A stretch of DNA of 64,000 bases, from the NCBI RefSeq assembly GCF_030161635.1, contig NZ_BSUO01000001.1, positions 124,001 to 188,000 of the forward strand. Direction: 5' to 3'. Shown piece by piece: positions 16,564 to 25,307 of the stretch (its first letter is position 1; each line of letters opens with the position of its first letter). The translations under genes and the position numbers were made by a program. Under the pieces are notes generated by a model. The model was not told the origin of the DNA and did not search any database. It was given only the letters and a program-made list of their open reading frames with translations. The stretch comes from Mobilicoccus caccae. GTDB taxonomy: Bacteria > Actinomycetota > Actinomycetes > Actinomycetales > Dermatophilaceae.

Positions 16564-17295
16564 ATGCGCATCGGCATCATCGGCGTCGGCCACATCGGCT
16601 CGACCCTGGCACGCGAACTCAGCCGGCGGGGCCACGACGTGGCCGTCGCCAACTCCCGCGGACCGGAGACCATCGAGAAGCACGTCCTCGCCCACGGAGC
16701 CCGCGCCGTCACGGCGCACGACGCCGTCGAGGTGCTCATCCTGTCCGTACCGCTCAGCGTCATCCCCGGCCTCGCCCCGCTCATCGCCGGTGTGCCGGAG
16801 TCGACGACGATCATCGACACCTCGAACTACTACCCCATGCGCGACGGCGACGACCTCCTGCCTTCGGGGCAGGCCGAGAGCGAGTGGGTCGTCGAGCAGC
16901 TCGGACGCCCGGTCGCCAAGGCGTGGAACACGATCGGGTCGCAGTCCCTGGAGCGCAAGGGCGCTGCGGCCGGGGCGCCGGGGCGCATCGCGTTGCCCGT
17001 CGCCGCCGACCGGCCGCAGGACCGCGACCGCGCCATGGGCCTGGTGGACGAGACCGGCTTCGATCCCTACGACGCCGGCGAGCTCGCGCAGTCCTGGCGT
17101 CAGCAGCCGGGAAACCCCTGCTACGGGACCGATCTCACGCTCGAGGAGCTGCCGGCGGCCCTCGCGGCGGCGGATGCCGAGCGGGCTCCCCGCCGCCGCG
17201 ACCTCACCGTCGCGATCTTCGCCGAGCGGATGGGCTCCGGTGTCAACCCCGACGCCGACTGGGGCGTGGCCGTCTCCCGGCTCGTCTACGGCTGA
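16564..17295 (+). CDS. F420-dependent-NADP-reductase-like NAD(P)-binding protein (paralogue)
   Basis: 243 residues, closely similar to the product of 13149-13889: MRIGIIGVGHIGSTLAREL, VANSRGPETIEKHV, TSNYYPMRDGDD, SEWVVEQLGRPVAKAWNTI, and the family ending LAQSWRQQPGNPCYGTD. GGAGGAA precedes ATG 16564 at good spacing. Third gene of the TetR-controlled operon, 65 bp after the monooxygenase. Role inferred: NADP-linked reductase in the same redox pathway as the flavin pair; the cluster having two copies suggests a specific need. Confidence 0.87.
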   Translation: MRIGIIGVGHIGSTLARELSRRGHDVAVANSRGPETIEKHVLAHGARAVTAHDAVEVLILSVPLSVIPGLAPLIAGVPESTTIIDTSNYYPMRDGDDLLPSGQAESEWVVEQLGRPVAKAWNTIGSQSLERKGAAAGAPGRIALPVAADRPQDRDRAMGLVDETGFDPYDAGELAQSWRQQPGNPCYGTDLTLEELPAALAAADAERAPRRRDLTVAIFAERMGSGVNPDADWGVAVSRLVYG

Positions 17296-17532
17296 CCGGC
17301 CCGCCCGAGTGACAGGGCGTGCGCAGACGTACCCAGCAGGTCCTCGGGGCAGCTCGAGACGTCCCTCGTCGGTGATCGTGCCCAGGGCAGCGACGGCGTC
17401 GGTGACGGTGCTGGACAGGGTCTGATCGTCCGTCGGCGCCGCTCCGCCCCAGCGTCTCCCGGTGGTGAAGCCAGACGGTGAGTGAGACGCCCCCGGCCGG
17501 CCGCGTTTCGATCAGCGCGATCCGGGGGCTTC

Positions 17533-18273
17533 TCAGGTGGCCGGGAGCGTGTGTCCGGTGTGCTCTCCCAGGAGTCGAATCACGTCCGCCCGGAACTCCG
17601 GGTCGAGTGTCGCCGGATGGGGACGCTGCGTGCGCCGGTGGTGCCAGTAGCCGCCGGTGCGGGGCTGGATTCTCGCCAGGTCCGCGGTGGCGAGCCAGGT
17701 CTGCGTGGGGTGGGCCTCCTGGAGGCTGTCGGTCGCGCCGGGGCCGCCCATGCGCGTGGGTACCCAGCCGGGGTCGACGGCGTGCACGGCGGTTTCCGGG
17801 ATGGAGTCCGCCAGCGCCATGGCCAGGGTCGTGAGCAGCAGCTTGCTCGTCGAGTAGGCGGACGTCGCCCCGGAGGAATCATCGAGGTCGAGCCCGCTCA
17901 GGTCTCTCGAGCCCCCGCGATGCATCGAGCTGCTGAGTCCGATCCACCGCACCGGTGGCGTCATGAGGGCGGTGAGCAGGTAGGGGGCGACGACGTTGAC
18001 CGCGAACACGTCCGGTCCGTCGATGACCCCGGCGTTGTGGATGACGGCGTCGAACCGGCCGATCTCCTCGGCCTGGGCCGCCATCCGGGCGACCTGTGCG
18101 GGGTCGGCCAGATCGCCGCACACCATCGCCTCGACCTTCTCGGCCACGGCCACGCCTTCCACGCGGCCGGGGTGGCGGGCGTGGAGGACGACGTCGTGCC
18201 CGTCCTCCACGAGCGACTCGACGGTGGCGAGACCCACGCCGGCGGTGGCGCCGGTGACCAGGATCAGTGACAT
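17533..18273 (-). CDS. SDR-family oxidoreductase
   Basis: 246 residues. Rossmann loop VTGATAGVGLAT, NAG motif in VIHNAGVID, catalytic Ser in IGLSSSMHRGG and YSTSK for the Tyr/Lys pair. The ending WLATADLARIQPRTGGYWHH matches the NAD(P)-dependent epimerase/SDR subgroup whose C-terminal WHH-like motif is often seen in actinobacteria. Substrate unknown. Its neighbours upstream are gene remnants. The 240 bases between it and the 16564 gene contain nothing I can assign. Confidence 0.87.
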   Translation of the reverse strand: MSLILVTGATAGVGLATVESLVEDGHDVVLHARHPGRVEGVAVAEKVEAMVCGDLADPAQVARMAAQAEEIGRFDAVIHNAGVIDGPDVFAVNVVAPYLLTALMTPPVRWIGLSSSMHRGGSRDLSGLDLDDSSGATSAYSTSKLLLTTLAMALADSIPETAVHAVDPGWVPTRMGGPGATDSLQEAHPTQTWLATADLARIQPRTGGYWHHRRTQRPHPATLDPEFRADVIRLLGEHTGHTLPAT

Positions 18274-18318
18274 GGAGGGTTCCCTTCTCGGTGGTGCGGA
18301 CGGCCCGTGGGCCCGTGG

Positions 18319-18549
18319 TCAGGACGCAGGCAGGAACTCGGGGAGGTCACGGGTCTTGTCACGACCGAGCCTGCCCAGCACGGCCCGGATCGGCGACCTC
18401 ATGGGCCTCCGCGCGGACGTCGACGTTCTGCCCGCCCGGAAGGACGGGGCCCATTCGACGATCGTCACGTCCGAGCCGGTCCGATGCGGCCGGAGCGCGG
18501 TGCCCAACCTGGCGATGCTCGCCCCGGAGACGAGTACTCGATGATCCAT
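18319..18549 (-). pseudogene. N-terminal remnant of an FAD-dependent monooxygenase
   Basis: Only about 76 codons remain. The start MDHRVLVSGASIARLGTAL matches the FAD-binding loop of aromatic-ring monooxygenases, with an Arg in place of the last conserved Gly of GASIAG, followed by TGSDVTIVEWAPSF. The family's next motif, QNVDVR, lies one base out of phase, and no catalytic or substrate domain follows. So it is truncated and frameshifted. Confidence 0.8.
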
Positions 18550-18577
18550 GCCCGCTCCTCGCTCGAACTCGCTCGTG

Positions 18578-19258
18578 TCAGCGGTCCAGGTTCGGGTTTC
18601 GGTTCCGCCAGGTGCGGGCGAGGGTCAGCGCGGCCAGGCTGATACCGCAGCGCAGCCGGCCGGTCGCGATCAAGGTGTCGATCTCCTCCTGCGTGAACCA
18701 TCCCGTGCGCTCGACCTCTGGGCCCTCCCCGGCATCGCCCGAGCCGTTCCCGCCGTCCCCATCTCCGGTGACGTCGTGGTCGCCGGTGCGTCTCGGTGAG
18801 TCCGCCTCGGCGGGACCGGCCTCCGCCACGACCACCTGCACCGACGCTGCGAACACCCCCGGGTCGGGGTAGATCTCACCGAGGTCGGCGACGAATCTCG
18901 CCTCCACCCCGGTCTCCTCGCTCAACTCGCGCAGCGCGGACTCCGCTGGGGTGGCGTCCTCCTCGTCGACCATGCCGCTCGGGACCTCCCAGAGCCGCAC
19001 CCCGGGAGCGGGTCGGTCCTGTTCCACGAGCAGCACGCGCGGCTGCGGCCCGTCGCGCCGGACGCACACGCACATGGCCCCGGTGAGTCGTCGCTCTTCG
19101 TCGCCCATGACCAGGCGCAGGTTCGGGCGGGTCCACCCGTCGGATTCGCGGGTCGCCTCTTCGACCTGCCACCGGCCGTGCCGCTCGTCGGACCACAGTG
19201 CTCGCCAGTCCAGGGGTGGGCATTGCGGGGCGATTCCTCCCCACGTCCGGTCGTTCAT
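18578..19258 (-). CDS. Nudix hydrolase
   Basis: 226 residues, ADP-ribose-pyrophosphatase-like: MCVCVRRDGPQPRVLLVEQD, WEVPSGMVDEED, then ALRELSEETGVEA. From the box Gly to the RELSEE helix there is one residue more than in the canonical G-x5-E-x7-R-E spacing, and an acidic, glycine-rich insertion (GDGDGGNGSGDAGEGPEV) follows the fold's second half. Enzymatic activity is probable given the intact REL-EE-TG core, but the box spacing should be checked. Family substrates are nucleoside diphosphates linked to another moiety. Neighbours on both sides are gene fragments, so the gene may be alone in this decaying region. Confidence 0.85.
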   Translation of the reverse strand: MNDRTWGGIAPQCPPLDWRALWSDERHGRWQVEEATRESDGWTRPNLRLVMGDEERRLTGAMCVCVRRDGPQPRVLLVEQDRPAPGVRLWEVPSGMVDEEDATPAESALRELSEETGVEARFVADLGEIYPDPGVFAASVQVVVAEAGPAEADSPRRTGDHDVTGDGDGGNGSGDAGEGPEVERTGWFTQEEIDTLIATGRLRCGISLAALTLARTWRNRNPNLDR

Positions 19259-19564
19259 CGTGTCTCCCTCGTCCGCCGATCTTCCCGGAGACGGCCAGAT
19301 GCGAACAGTCCGTCCCGGGCGGTGTCACCTCCTCGACGGTATGCCGGGCTGAGGTCCGCGTCCTGCGCAAGCCGGTCGTCGAGGAGTGCGCGGCGGCCAC
19401 CGCTGTCCAAGACGTCAGTTCAACTCGAGGCGGCATCGCACCGTTCGTCGGGCAGAGTGCCCTGTCACGGCCGTTACGCCCGCCGGAACCGCGACCACCG
19501 GGAGCCCACATGGCGAACGTCACATCCCCTCGACGACCGACACGGCCCCGTCGGCTCGGCCTCC

Positions 19565-19660
19565 GTCACGGCGCTCTACGACGTCGTCGTGCTCGGCTCG
19601 GGCTTCGGTGGGTCGGTCGCCGCGCTGCGCCTGTCCGGCGACAAAGACCGACTCGGCCGT
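19565..19660 (+). pseudogene. Fragment of a GMC/cholesterol-oxidase-type FAD protein
   Basis: The plus-strand segment reads LYDVVVLGSGFGGSVAAL followed by RLS, the characteristic N-terminal FAD loop of GMC oxidoreductases. It then runs out of recognisable sequence within about 10 codons and meets the tandem repeat. No start codon in frame nearby with a ribosome-binding site; treated as a relic. Confidence 0.7.
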
Positions 19661-19693
19661 CGACGAAGGCCCTCGTTCGCGATACGGACTGGT

Positions 19694-19738
19694 GCCGGTG
19701 GCGCCGGTGGCGCCGGTGGCGCCGGTGGCGCCGGTGGC
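19694..19738 (+). repeat. Five tandem copies of GCCGGTGGC
   Basis: Perfect 9-bp direct repeats, 45 bp in total, coding for a glycine/alanine run in one frame. It is a slippage-type microsatellite inside degenerate DNA. Confidence 0.9.
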
Positions 19739-19871
19739 GCGGGCAGGGGCCAGGTGGCACCGGCCGACGCCGATCTCGACGGCGGGTCGGGCGTCGATGA
19801 TGTCTCGCCTCTCTCGGTCTTCAGCAGCTGCAGGCACGGGCTGTCGTGCGTGAGGTCTCGACCGGCGGAAT

Positions 19872-20298
19872 ATGCCCGTCGTCCTGCCGCGAATCCTGGG
19901 GCGGGTAGGTGGGCGAGCGGGTCTGGGCGGGCCGGTCGGTCACGGCCGACAGTGGTTCAGCTGGATCCACGTGCAGGACTGGCTGACGATCGCTCGCCGC
20001 CCTGGGGCTCGAGCCGGGGATCGACCTTCCGGCGGGCGTGGTCGTGGCTGCTGCGCCGACCCCTGTTCGCAACGCCGAACTGATGGCGACCCTGCGCCGC
20101 TCGACCGGCCGGAGGGCGGGCATGCCCACGCCTGCGCCGCTCCTGCGCCTCGGCGCCATCGGCTTGCGCACCGACCCGGCCCTGGCCCTGACCGGCAGAC
20201 ACGCGACCTCGCCCGTCCTGGCCGAAGCAGGGATGTGTTGGCAGCATCCCACCCTGGCCGGCGCTGTGGCAGACCCATTCACGCCGCGGCTCGAGTGA
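19872..20298 (+). pseudogene. C-terminal remnant of a TIGR01777-family NAD-dependent epimerase
   Basis: Frame one reads GLGGPVGHGRQWFSWIHVQDW, the conserved central motif of YfcH/TIGR01777 proteins. Around 19995-20010 the match shifts frame and continues LEPGIDLPAG, VVVAAAPTPVRNAELM and CWQHPTLAGAVAD, ending at a stop at 20296-20298. The N-terminal Rossmann half is absent. So the gene is truncated and frameshifted, a relic. Confidence 0.8.
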
Positions 20299-20390
20299 CG
20301 ACCCGGCCCCAGGTCTGGGGCAGCGCTGGGCAGGCTGGATGGACACCAGCGGGCTCCCGAGATCGCGAGAGGCGACCTATCGTCACGAGC

Positions 20391-20993
20391 GTGTCTCTTC
20401 ATGTGCGAACCGCTGGGGACGAGGACGTTGCGCAGGCCGCGGACGTCCTCGCGCGGGCTTTCGCGACCGATCCGCCCTTCGTCGCCGCGCTCGGGCATCC
20501 TGACGAGCCACAGCGGCTGTTGCGCTGCCTCTACGCGAGCCTGCTGCGCCATCACTACCTGTCGCGCGGCGCCGTCGATGTGGCGGTGGACGGCGACGAG
20601 GTGATGGGTGTCGCCGTGTGGGGTGCGCCCGGGCGCGGGGCGCTGCCCCTCGGGGCGAAGGCCCGTATCGCCCGGGAGGTCCTGCCCGTGTACGGCCTGC
20701 GCGCCATCCGGTTGCTGCGCCAGGAGCGCATCATCGCGGCACACTACCCGCCGGGTGAGTACTGGTACCTGTTCGCCATCGGCGTGGGGGTGCCCGGCCG
20801 AGGCGTCGGAGGCCTGCTCCTAGACCACGGCGTCGCCCGCGCGACCGAGCACGGTTGCTACCTCGAGGCCTCGACCCCGTCCAGCGCTCGGCTGTACGAG
20901 CGCAAGGGATTCGTCCGGCGGGGCGACGTCGAGGTCGAGGGCGGCCCTCTGGTGCGGATGTGGCGTGAGCCGGCTCCTGTGAACCAGGTCTGA
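20391..20993 (+). CDS. GNAT-family N-acetyltransferase
   Basis: 200 residues. Landmarks: VLARAFATDPPFVAALGHP near the N-terminus, the acetyl-CoA-binding motif VGVPGRGVGGLLLDHGVA (motif A, with the Q/R-x-x-G-x-G/A-like RGVGG), EHGCYLEASTPSSARLYERKGF and a terminal VRMWREP. The GTG start is preferred because it begins the conserved domain; the upstream open stretch belongs to the epimerase relic. Substrate unknown. The 250 bp to the next gene show nothing else. Confidence 0.85.
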   Translation: MSLHVRTAGDEDVAQAADVLARAFATDPPFVAALGHPDEPQRLLRCLYASLLRHHYLSRGAVDVAVDGDEVMGVAVWGAPGRGALPLGAKARIAREVLPVYGLRAIRLLRQERIIAAHYPPGEYWYLFAIGVGVPGRGVGGLLLDHGVARATEHGCYLEASTPSSARLYERKGFVRRGDVEVEGGPLVRMWREPAPVNQV

Positions 20994-21241
20994 GAAATCG
21001 AGACGGGCGGACGGCCATCGGCCGGCGGTGACCTCGTGAGATAGCAGGCAAGGGTGAGGAAATCGTGCGGGCGGAGCTGCGTCACCCTTCGTGGCCCCGG
21101 GTGGCCGAGGCCCTCCCCACGACCCCTGGGCGTCGCCGCAGTCGGGCAGTCTGGGGTCGAACGGCGTCGTCCGCCGCCCCCGCCTCATGACGGCGCGACG
21201 GCCCGGCTCGTTCTCGACCTCATCGACCGAAAGGGCACGGC

Positions 21242-22081
21242 ATGCGCATCGGCAATCTGGACGGGCGGCTGGTGATCATCGACGCCACGGAGACGCGAGC
21301 TCTGGATGTGGCGACGGCCAGTGGGGGGCGTTTCGGCCCCGATCCGCAGTCGGTGTTCGAGCGGTGGACGGACTTCGCCGGCTGGGCCGCATCGGCCGAC
21401 GTCGTCGCCGGTGAGGAGTTCGACCCGATCCGGCTCGGACCGCCGGTGCCCCGGCCACCCCAGGTGTTCGGTATCGGCCCCAACTACCGCGACCACGCGC
21501 AGGAGGCAGAGCTCGACCTCCCGGCCGAGCCGATGGTCTTCACCAAGTTCCCCTCCTCGGTGACCGGCCCGTTCGCCGAGGTCCGGCTGCCGTCGGACCG
21601 TGTCGACTACGAGGTGGAGCTCGTCGTCGTCATCGGTAAGAAGGGGCATGCCATCCCGGTCGAGCGGGCGTGGGACCACGTCGCCGGCCTGACGGTCGGG
21701 CAGGACGTGAGCGAGCGTGCCGTCCAGTTTCGTGACAAGCCCGCGCAGTTCTCGCTGGGGAAGTCCTACCCGGGGTTCGCTCCGATCGGTCCCGCCCTGG
21801 TGACGCCGGACGAGCTGCCGGATCGGGACCGGCTCCAGATCGGCTGCCGCACGGGTGAGGAGACGCTCCAGCAGGGAACCACGGCCGACATGGTCTTCCC
21901 GGTGGCCGAGCTCGTGGCCCGGCTGTCGTCCGTCGTGACGTTGCTCCCCGGTGACGTTGTCTTCACCGGAACGCCTGCCGGCGTCGGCTCGGTCCGCTCG
22001 CCCCGCCGCTACCTCAGCCGCGGGGAGGTCGTCGAGAGCACCATCGAGGGCGTCGGACGGATTCGGACGACGTTCGTCTGA
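21242..22081 (+). CDS. Fumarylacetoacetate hydrolase-family protein
   Basis: 279 residues of the FAH fold. IGPNYRDHAQEA matches the conserved GxNYxxH entry; FTKFPSSVTGPF, then VDYEVELVVVIGKKG carry the metal-binding Glu pair; VAGLTVGQDVSERAVQFR has the Asp ligand, and VFTGTPAGVG is the terminal hallmark. Members hydrolyse or decarboxylate acylpyruvates in aromatic degradation, often with Mg2+. Nothing in the neighbours (GNAT, HNH endonuclease) fixes the substrate. RBS is AAAGG just before ATG 21242. Confidence 0.9.
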   Translation: MRIGNLDGRLVIIDATETRALDVATASGGRFGPDPQSVFERWTDFAGWAASADVVAGEEFDPIRLGPPVPRPPQVFGIGPNYRDHAQEAELDLPAEPMVFTKFPSSVTGPFAEVRLPSDRVDYEVELVVVIGKKGHAIPVERAWDHVAGLTVGQDVSERAVQFRDKPAQFSLGKSYPGFAPIGPALVTPDELPDRDRLQIGCRTGEETLQQGTTADMVFPVAELVARLSSVVTLLPGDVVFTGTPAGVGSVRSPRRYLSRGEVVESTIEGVGRIRTTFV

Positions 22082-22192
22082 GCTCCCCCTTCTCCTGCCG
22101 GTCGACATGATGGCGTCGATGCAGATACGTCGCGCAGCGCTCTGTCTAGGTGGTGCGTGGCTGCTGGGGTCAACGCCGTGACGTGGCCACGG

Positions 22193-23943
22193 TCAGAAGG
22201 GTGGTGGTCCGGGGTCGGGGTTCGTCCACGGGTCTGTCGGTCGGTCGGGGCGACGTCGTGGGCGTGGTGGGAGGTGGACACGGATGGGGTCGTCGTCGAG
22301 GTCCCTCACCGTGATCATGTCGACGTGGTGGGTGCGTCGACAGTCGGGGCAGCGGTGGATGCGGTGGACGACCTGGTCCGGTGGGGCGGACTGGATCCGC
22401 CCCGGTTCGGAGGTTCCGGCATGCGTGTCCTGCGGGCCGTCGTGTGGGTGGTCGACTCCTGCGCCTGGACCTGGACCTGGGCCTGCGCCCGTGGTCGTGG
22501 CGGTCGCCGGTGTGCCGGCGAGGTTCTCCAGGAGTTCGTCGGGGTCGGGCGGGTCGGGGTCGCGGTAGTCCCAGGGTGTGGTGGTGTAGCGGCGTCCGGT
22601 GGGGGTGGTCCATGTGATGGCGCCGTCGGGGTGGGGTTCGCGATCGCAGTGCCAGGTGTGGCGGGTCTTGTGGTTGTGTCCGCGGCGGTGTTTGGGGGAG
22701 ATGTTCTCCTCGGAGGTGGTGCCGCCGTCGGCGTAGTCGATGTCGTGGTCCATGTCGCAGGCCCCCGCGGGGCGGGTGCTGCCGGGCACCCGGGAGACCT
22801 GATCGCGAGCGATCACCTGCCGGCGCAGGCGCGCGGGGACCTCGTAGGCCTCGGTGGACAGGTCCAGCAGGTGCCCGGTCAGGGGGTCGGTGACCAGGCG
22901 CCGCCACGTGGACCCGGCGGCGTGGGCGACATCGCGCACGATGGCTGCGGAGATCCATTCGTGCCGCCCGGCGATGGGAGTCATGCCGGGGTCGGTGCTC
23001 GCACCGAGGAGCGAGGCCGCGGAGACGACCACGTCCACCCGTGCCGGGGGAGCGCCCCGCCGAAGGTGGCGTAGGGAGCGAGGTGGGTTTCCTTGAGAGT
23101 GGCGTCGGGCGAGCCGAGTTCGCCCCACTGCAGCAGGTCGAGGGTGATGTCGGAGCGGAGTTGGGCCAGGGTGCGGGTGTCGCCTTCGCGGCGCAGGCGG
23201 CGGGCGATGACATCGACGCGTTCGTGGGCTCCGGCCACGCGCAGCACGTGCCCGGAGACGGTGAGGACGGCTTCGCCGTCGGGCAGGACGTCGATGCGGG
23301 TGCAGCGCTGCCGCATGCGCTCGGTGTGCCGCTCGGTGATGTCGACGTGTCGGGTGACGAACCGGCGCAGCCGGGCCCTGAACACCTCGTGGGGGACGGC
23401 CAACCCGCCGACGCCGTCGACGGAGCGGGCCGGATAGGGCGCCACGACCCGGGCGACGAGCTCGTCGATGTGTGCGGCCGGGACCTGCGCGGAGGCCTCC
23501 ATCACCGTGCGCGCCCGCTCCCAGGACAGCTGCCCGCGGCCCAGCGCGGCGCGGATCGGGCCGGTACGGGAGAGGTCGCCGCAGGCCAGCTCGAGGTGGG
23601 CCCGGCACTCGTGGGTCCGAAGTCCGGTGGCCAGGGCGATCTCGTCGACCACGCACGCGTCGACCTCGGCGACCTCCAGGTTCCGACGCGAGGGCGAGAC
23701 GTCGGGAGCCAACCCCTGCAGGCAGTCTCGCCGCCGCGCGCGGGTCATGGCCTCGGTCACGGCCACCGACCGCGCCGCCAACGCCGCGGTCTCACGTTCG
23801 ATCCGTTCCAACTCACTCAGCAACTCATCGCCGGACCACCCGGCGAACGAGCCCGCATCCACGAGTCCGGGACCGGCGTGCTCGTCAGGGGTGGGCGCGA
23901 GGGTGGGGGACTCTGTCATCGCCGTCGACACTGCCGTCGTCAC
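22193..23943 (-). CDS. DUF222 / HNH endonuclease, frameshifted
   Basis: Long DUF222 N-terminal domain (WSGDELLSELERIERETAAL, LATGLRTHECRAHLELA, RTVMEASAQVPAAHIDELVA), then an HNH nuclease: DMDHDIDYADGGTTSEENI followed by SPKHRRGHNHKTRHTWHC. Such proteins form large multicopy families in actinobacteria, of unclear role. At 23046-23050 (five G on the plus strand) the frame shifts: one base more (LPPARVDVVVSA) restores a single reading frame of about 583 residues. An apparent single-base deletion, so integrity depends on the assembly. The C-terminal tail is proline-rich and low complexity. Confidence 0.85.
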
Positions 23944-24217
23944 CGCAGCTCACCCCCCGTCTCGTGATCGATCCCTGTGACAGAACTCTACCTCAGAGAG
24001 ATCATGAGGGCAATGGTCAGAAGGCATGTATTCGTAAACGTGTACGACTTATCCACAGGCTGCGTGAAGCGCTCGAACATCCACATCCCGTCCCAACCGC
24101 CCGCCGAAGCCGCCTACCGACCGGCACATCGAGGCGTCGACCGGTGGGGGCGACGTGAGGAGAGAAGTTCGAAAGAAGCTCTTTCGGCGCCGGCCGCAGG
24201 GGCCTAGGGTCTCGGTC

Positions 24218-24834
24218 ATGGCGACCACCGACCCGGGCCTCGTCGAGGTCAAGGCTTTGAACGACGCCACGTGGCCGCTGTTCGAAGCTCTTGTCGAGCG
24301 TCACGACGGCATCTTCGGGGGTGCTGGTGCATCTGGTTCCACCCCGGCTGTGTCGAGCGCGGGCAGAGCTACGAGGGCAATCGCGTGCTGAAGAAGCGAC
24401 TGATCACCGATGGCGAGGCCCATGCGGCACTGGTCGTTCGACAGGGCGAGGACGGAGAGGAAGCCGTTGCTTGGGCGCAATACGGCTCATCGGAGGAGCT
24501 GCCGAACATTCATCACCGCAAGCAATACCTGAAGGACCTGTCAGCAGCCGGCGAGAGCGAGCCTGACTACCGCATCACGTGCATCTTCGTGGACAAGCGC
24601 TTCCGTCGCCATGGCCTGGTCACCGCCGCCTTGCACGGCGCACTCGACCTGATCGCGAGGGCCGGCGGCGGGATCGTCGAGGGCTACCCCCATATTCCTC
24701 GCACGGACAAGCCGACCTCCTCGTCGTTCTTCTACAACGGCACCAGAGCCGTCTACGAACGTGCCGGTTTCGAGTTCGTTCGCCCCAAGGGGCTGCGCAA
24801 CACCGTGATGCGCCGGGCCGTCCAGCCCGCCTGA
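24218..24834 (+). CDS. GNAT-family acetyltransferase, frameshifted
   Basis: The N-terminal part reads VEVKALNDATWPLFEALVER, then HDGIFGG. After five G at 24317-24321 the continuation CWCIWFHPGC, EGNRVLKKRLI, DYRITCIFVDKRFRRHGLV, and AALHGALDLIARAGGGIVEG is one base out of phase. A sixth G would join them into one frame of about 205 residues. RRHGLVTAAL is the acetyl-CoA-binding motif of this GNAT subgroup. Single-base error or recent mutation; function unknown. Confidence 0.82.
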
Positions 24835-25047
24835 CCACGTACTCGCCTCGTGCAGGCGGGCACGATCCCGGCGGACGTCACGCACGCCCACTCCTCCTCC
24901 AGGATGGTGCGACGGGTGCGGTGCGTCGTCACCGAGGAGGCCTCAGCGCCCTGACGTGCGCGTCCTGGACGTGCCCGCTGGAGTGCGGGGCTGCTGCACC
25001 CGCGCGGGAGAAGGCCCGACGCGGGCGGCGCAGCAGCCCGGTCCACC

Positions 25048-25307
25048 TCACAAGAACCGGTACTTGGCCTTGCTGATCATCAGGCCGCGCCCCGTGTCGA
25101 GGTCGGTGCAGGTGACGCCGGTCGTCTCGGAGGTGCACGTGTAGTCGCGGTTGCGGAGCGTCCAGCCGTAGGGCAGGACGGCCTGCGGGCCGTACAGGGA
25201 CTTGAAGGGCTTGAGGTCGGTCTGGTGACCGTGTGGCCCCGCGCGAGCGCCGCACGGGCCAGTTCTGCTCCGGTGCCCGAGGAGGCACCGACGATGGTGA
25301 TGTTCAC
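25048..25307 (-). pseudogene. SDR/NAD-binding N-terminus fused out of frame to a DUF6636-like C-terminus
   Basis: GTG 25307 overlaps the stop of the FAD monooxygenase as GTGA and begins VNITIVGASSGTGAELARAA, an NAD-binding protein commonly found in this operon position. After about 28 codons (RGHTV) it meets, near 25224-25232, a different sequence in another frame: LKPFKSLYGPQAVLPYGWTL, then CTSETTGVTCTDLDTGRG and MISKAKYR to a stop. That end resembles the C-terminus of secreted DUF6636 proteins. A deletion has therefore joined two gene fragments. No functional product expected. Upstream to 24834 there is nothing else recognisable. Confidence 0.7.

Larger units (their letters stand above)
19259..19871. 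other. Degenerate region with no intact gene
   Basis: About 600 bases with only decayed coding signal: a GMC-type FAD-binding fragment near 19565-19660, a five-fold 9-bp tandem repeat, and out-of-frame open stretches. I see no intact start, stop or ribosome-binding site that would make a gene here. Confidence 0.65.

Noticed and set aside
19694..19738. Five tandem 9-bp repeats considered as a CRISPR array
   Set aside because: Copies abut without spacers and the unit is only 9 bp; it is a microsatellite in a decayed gene.
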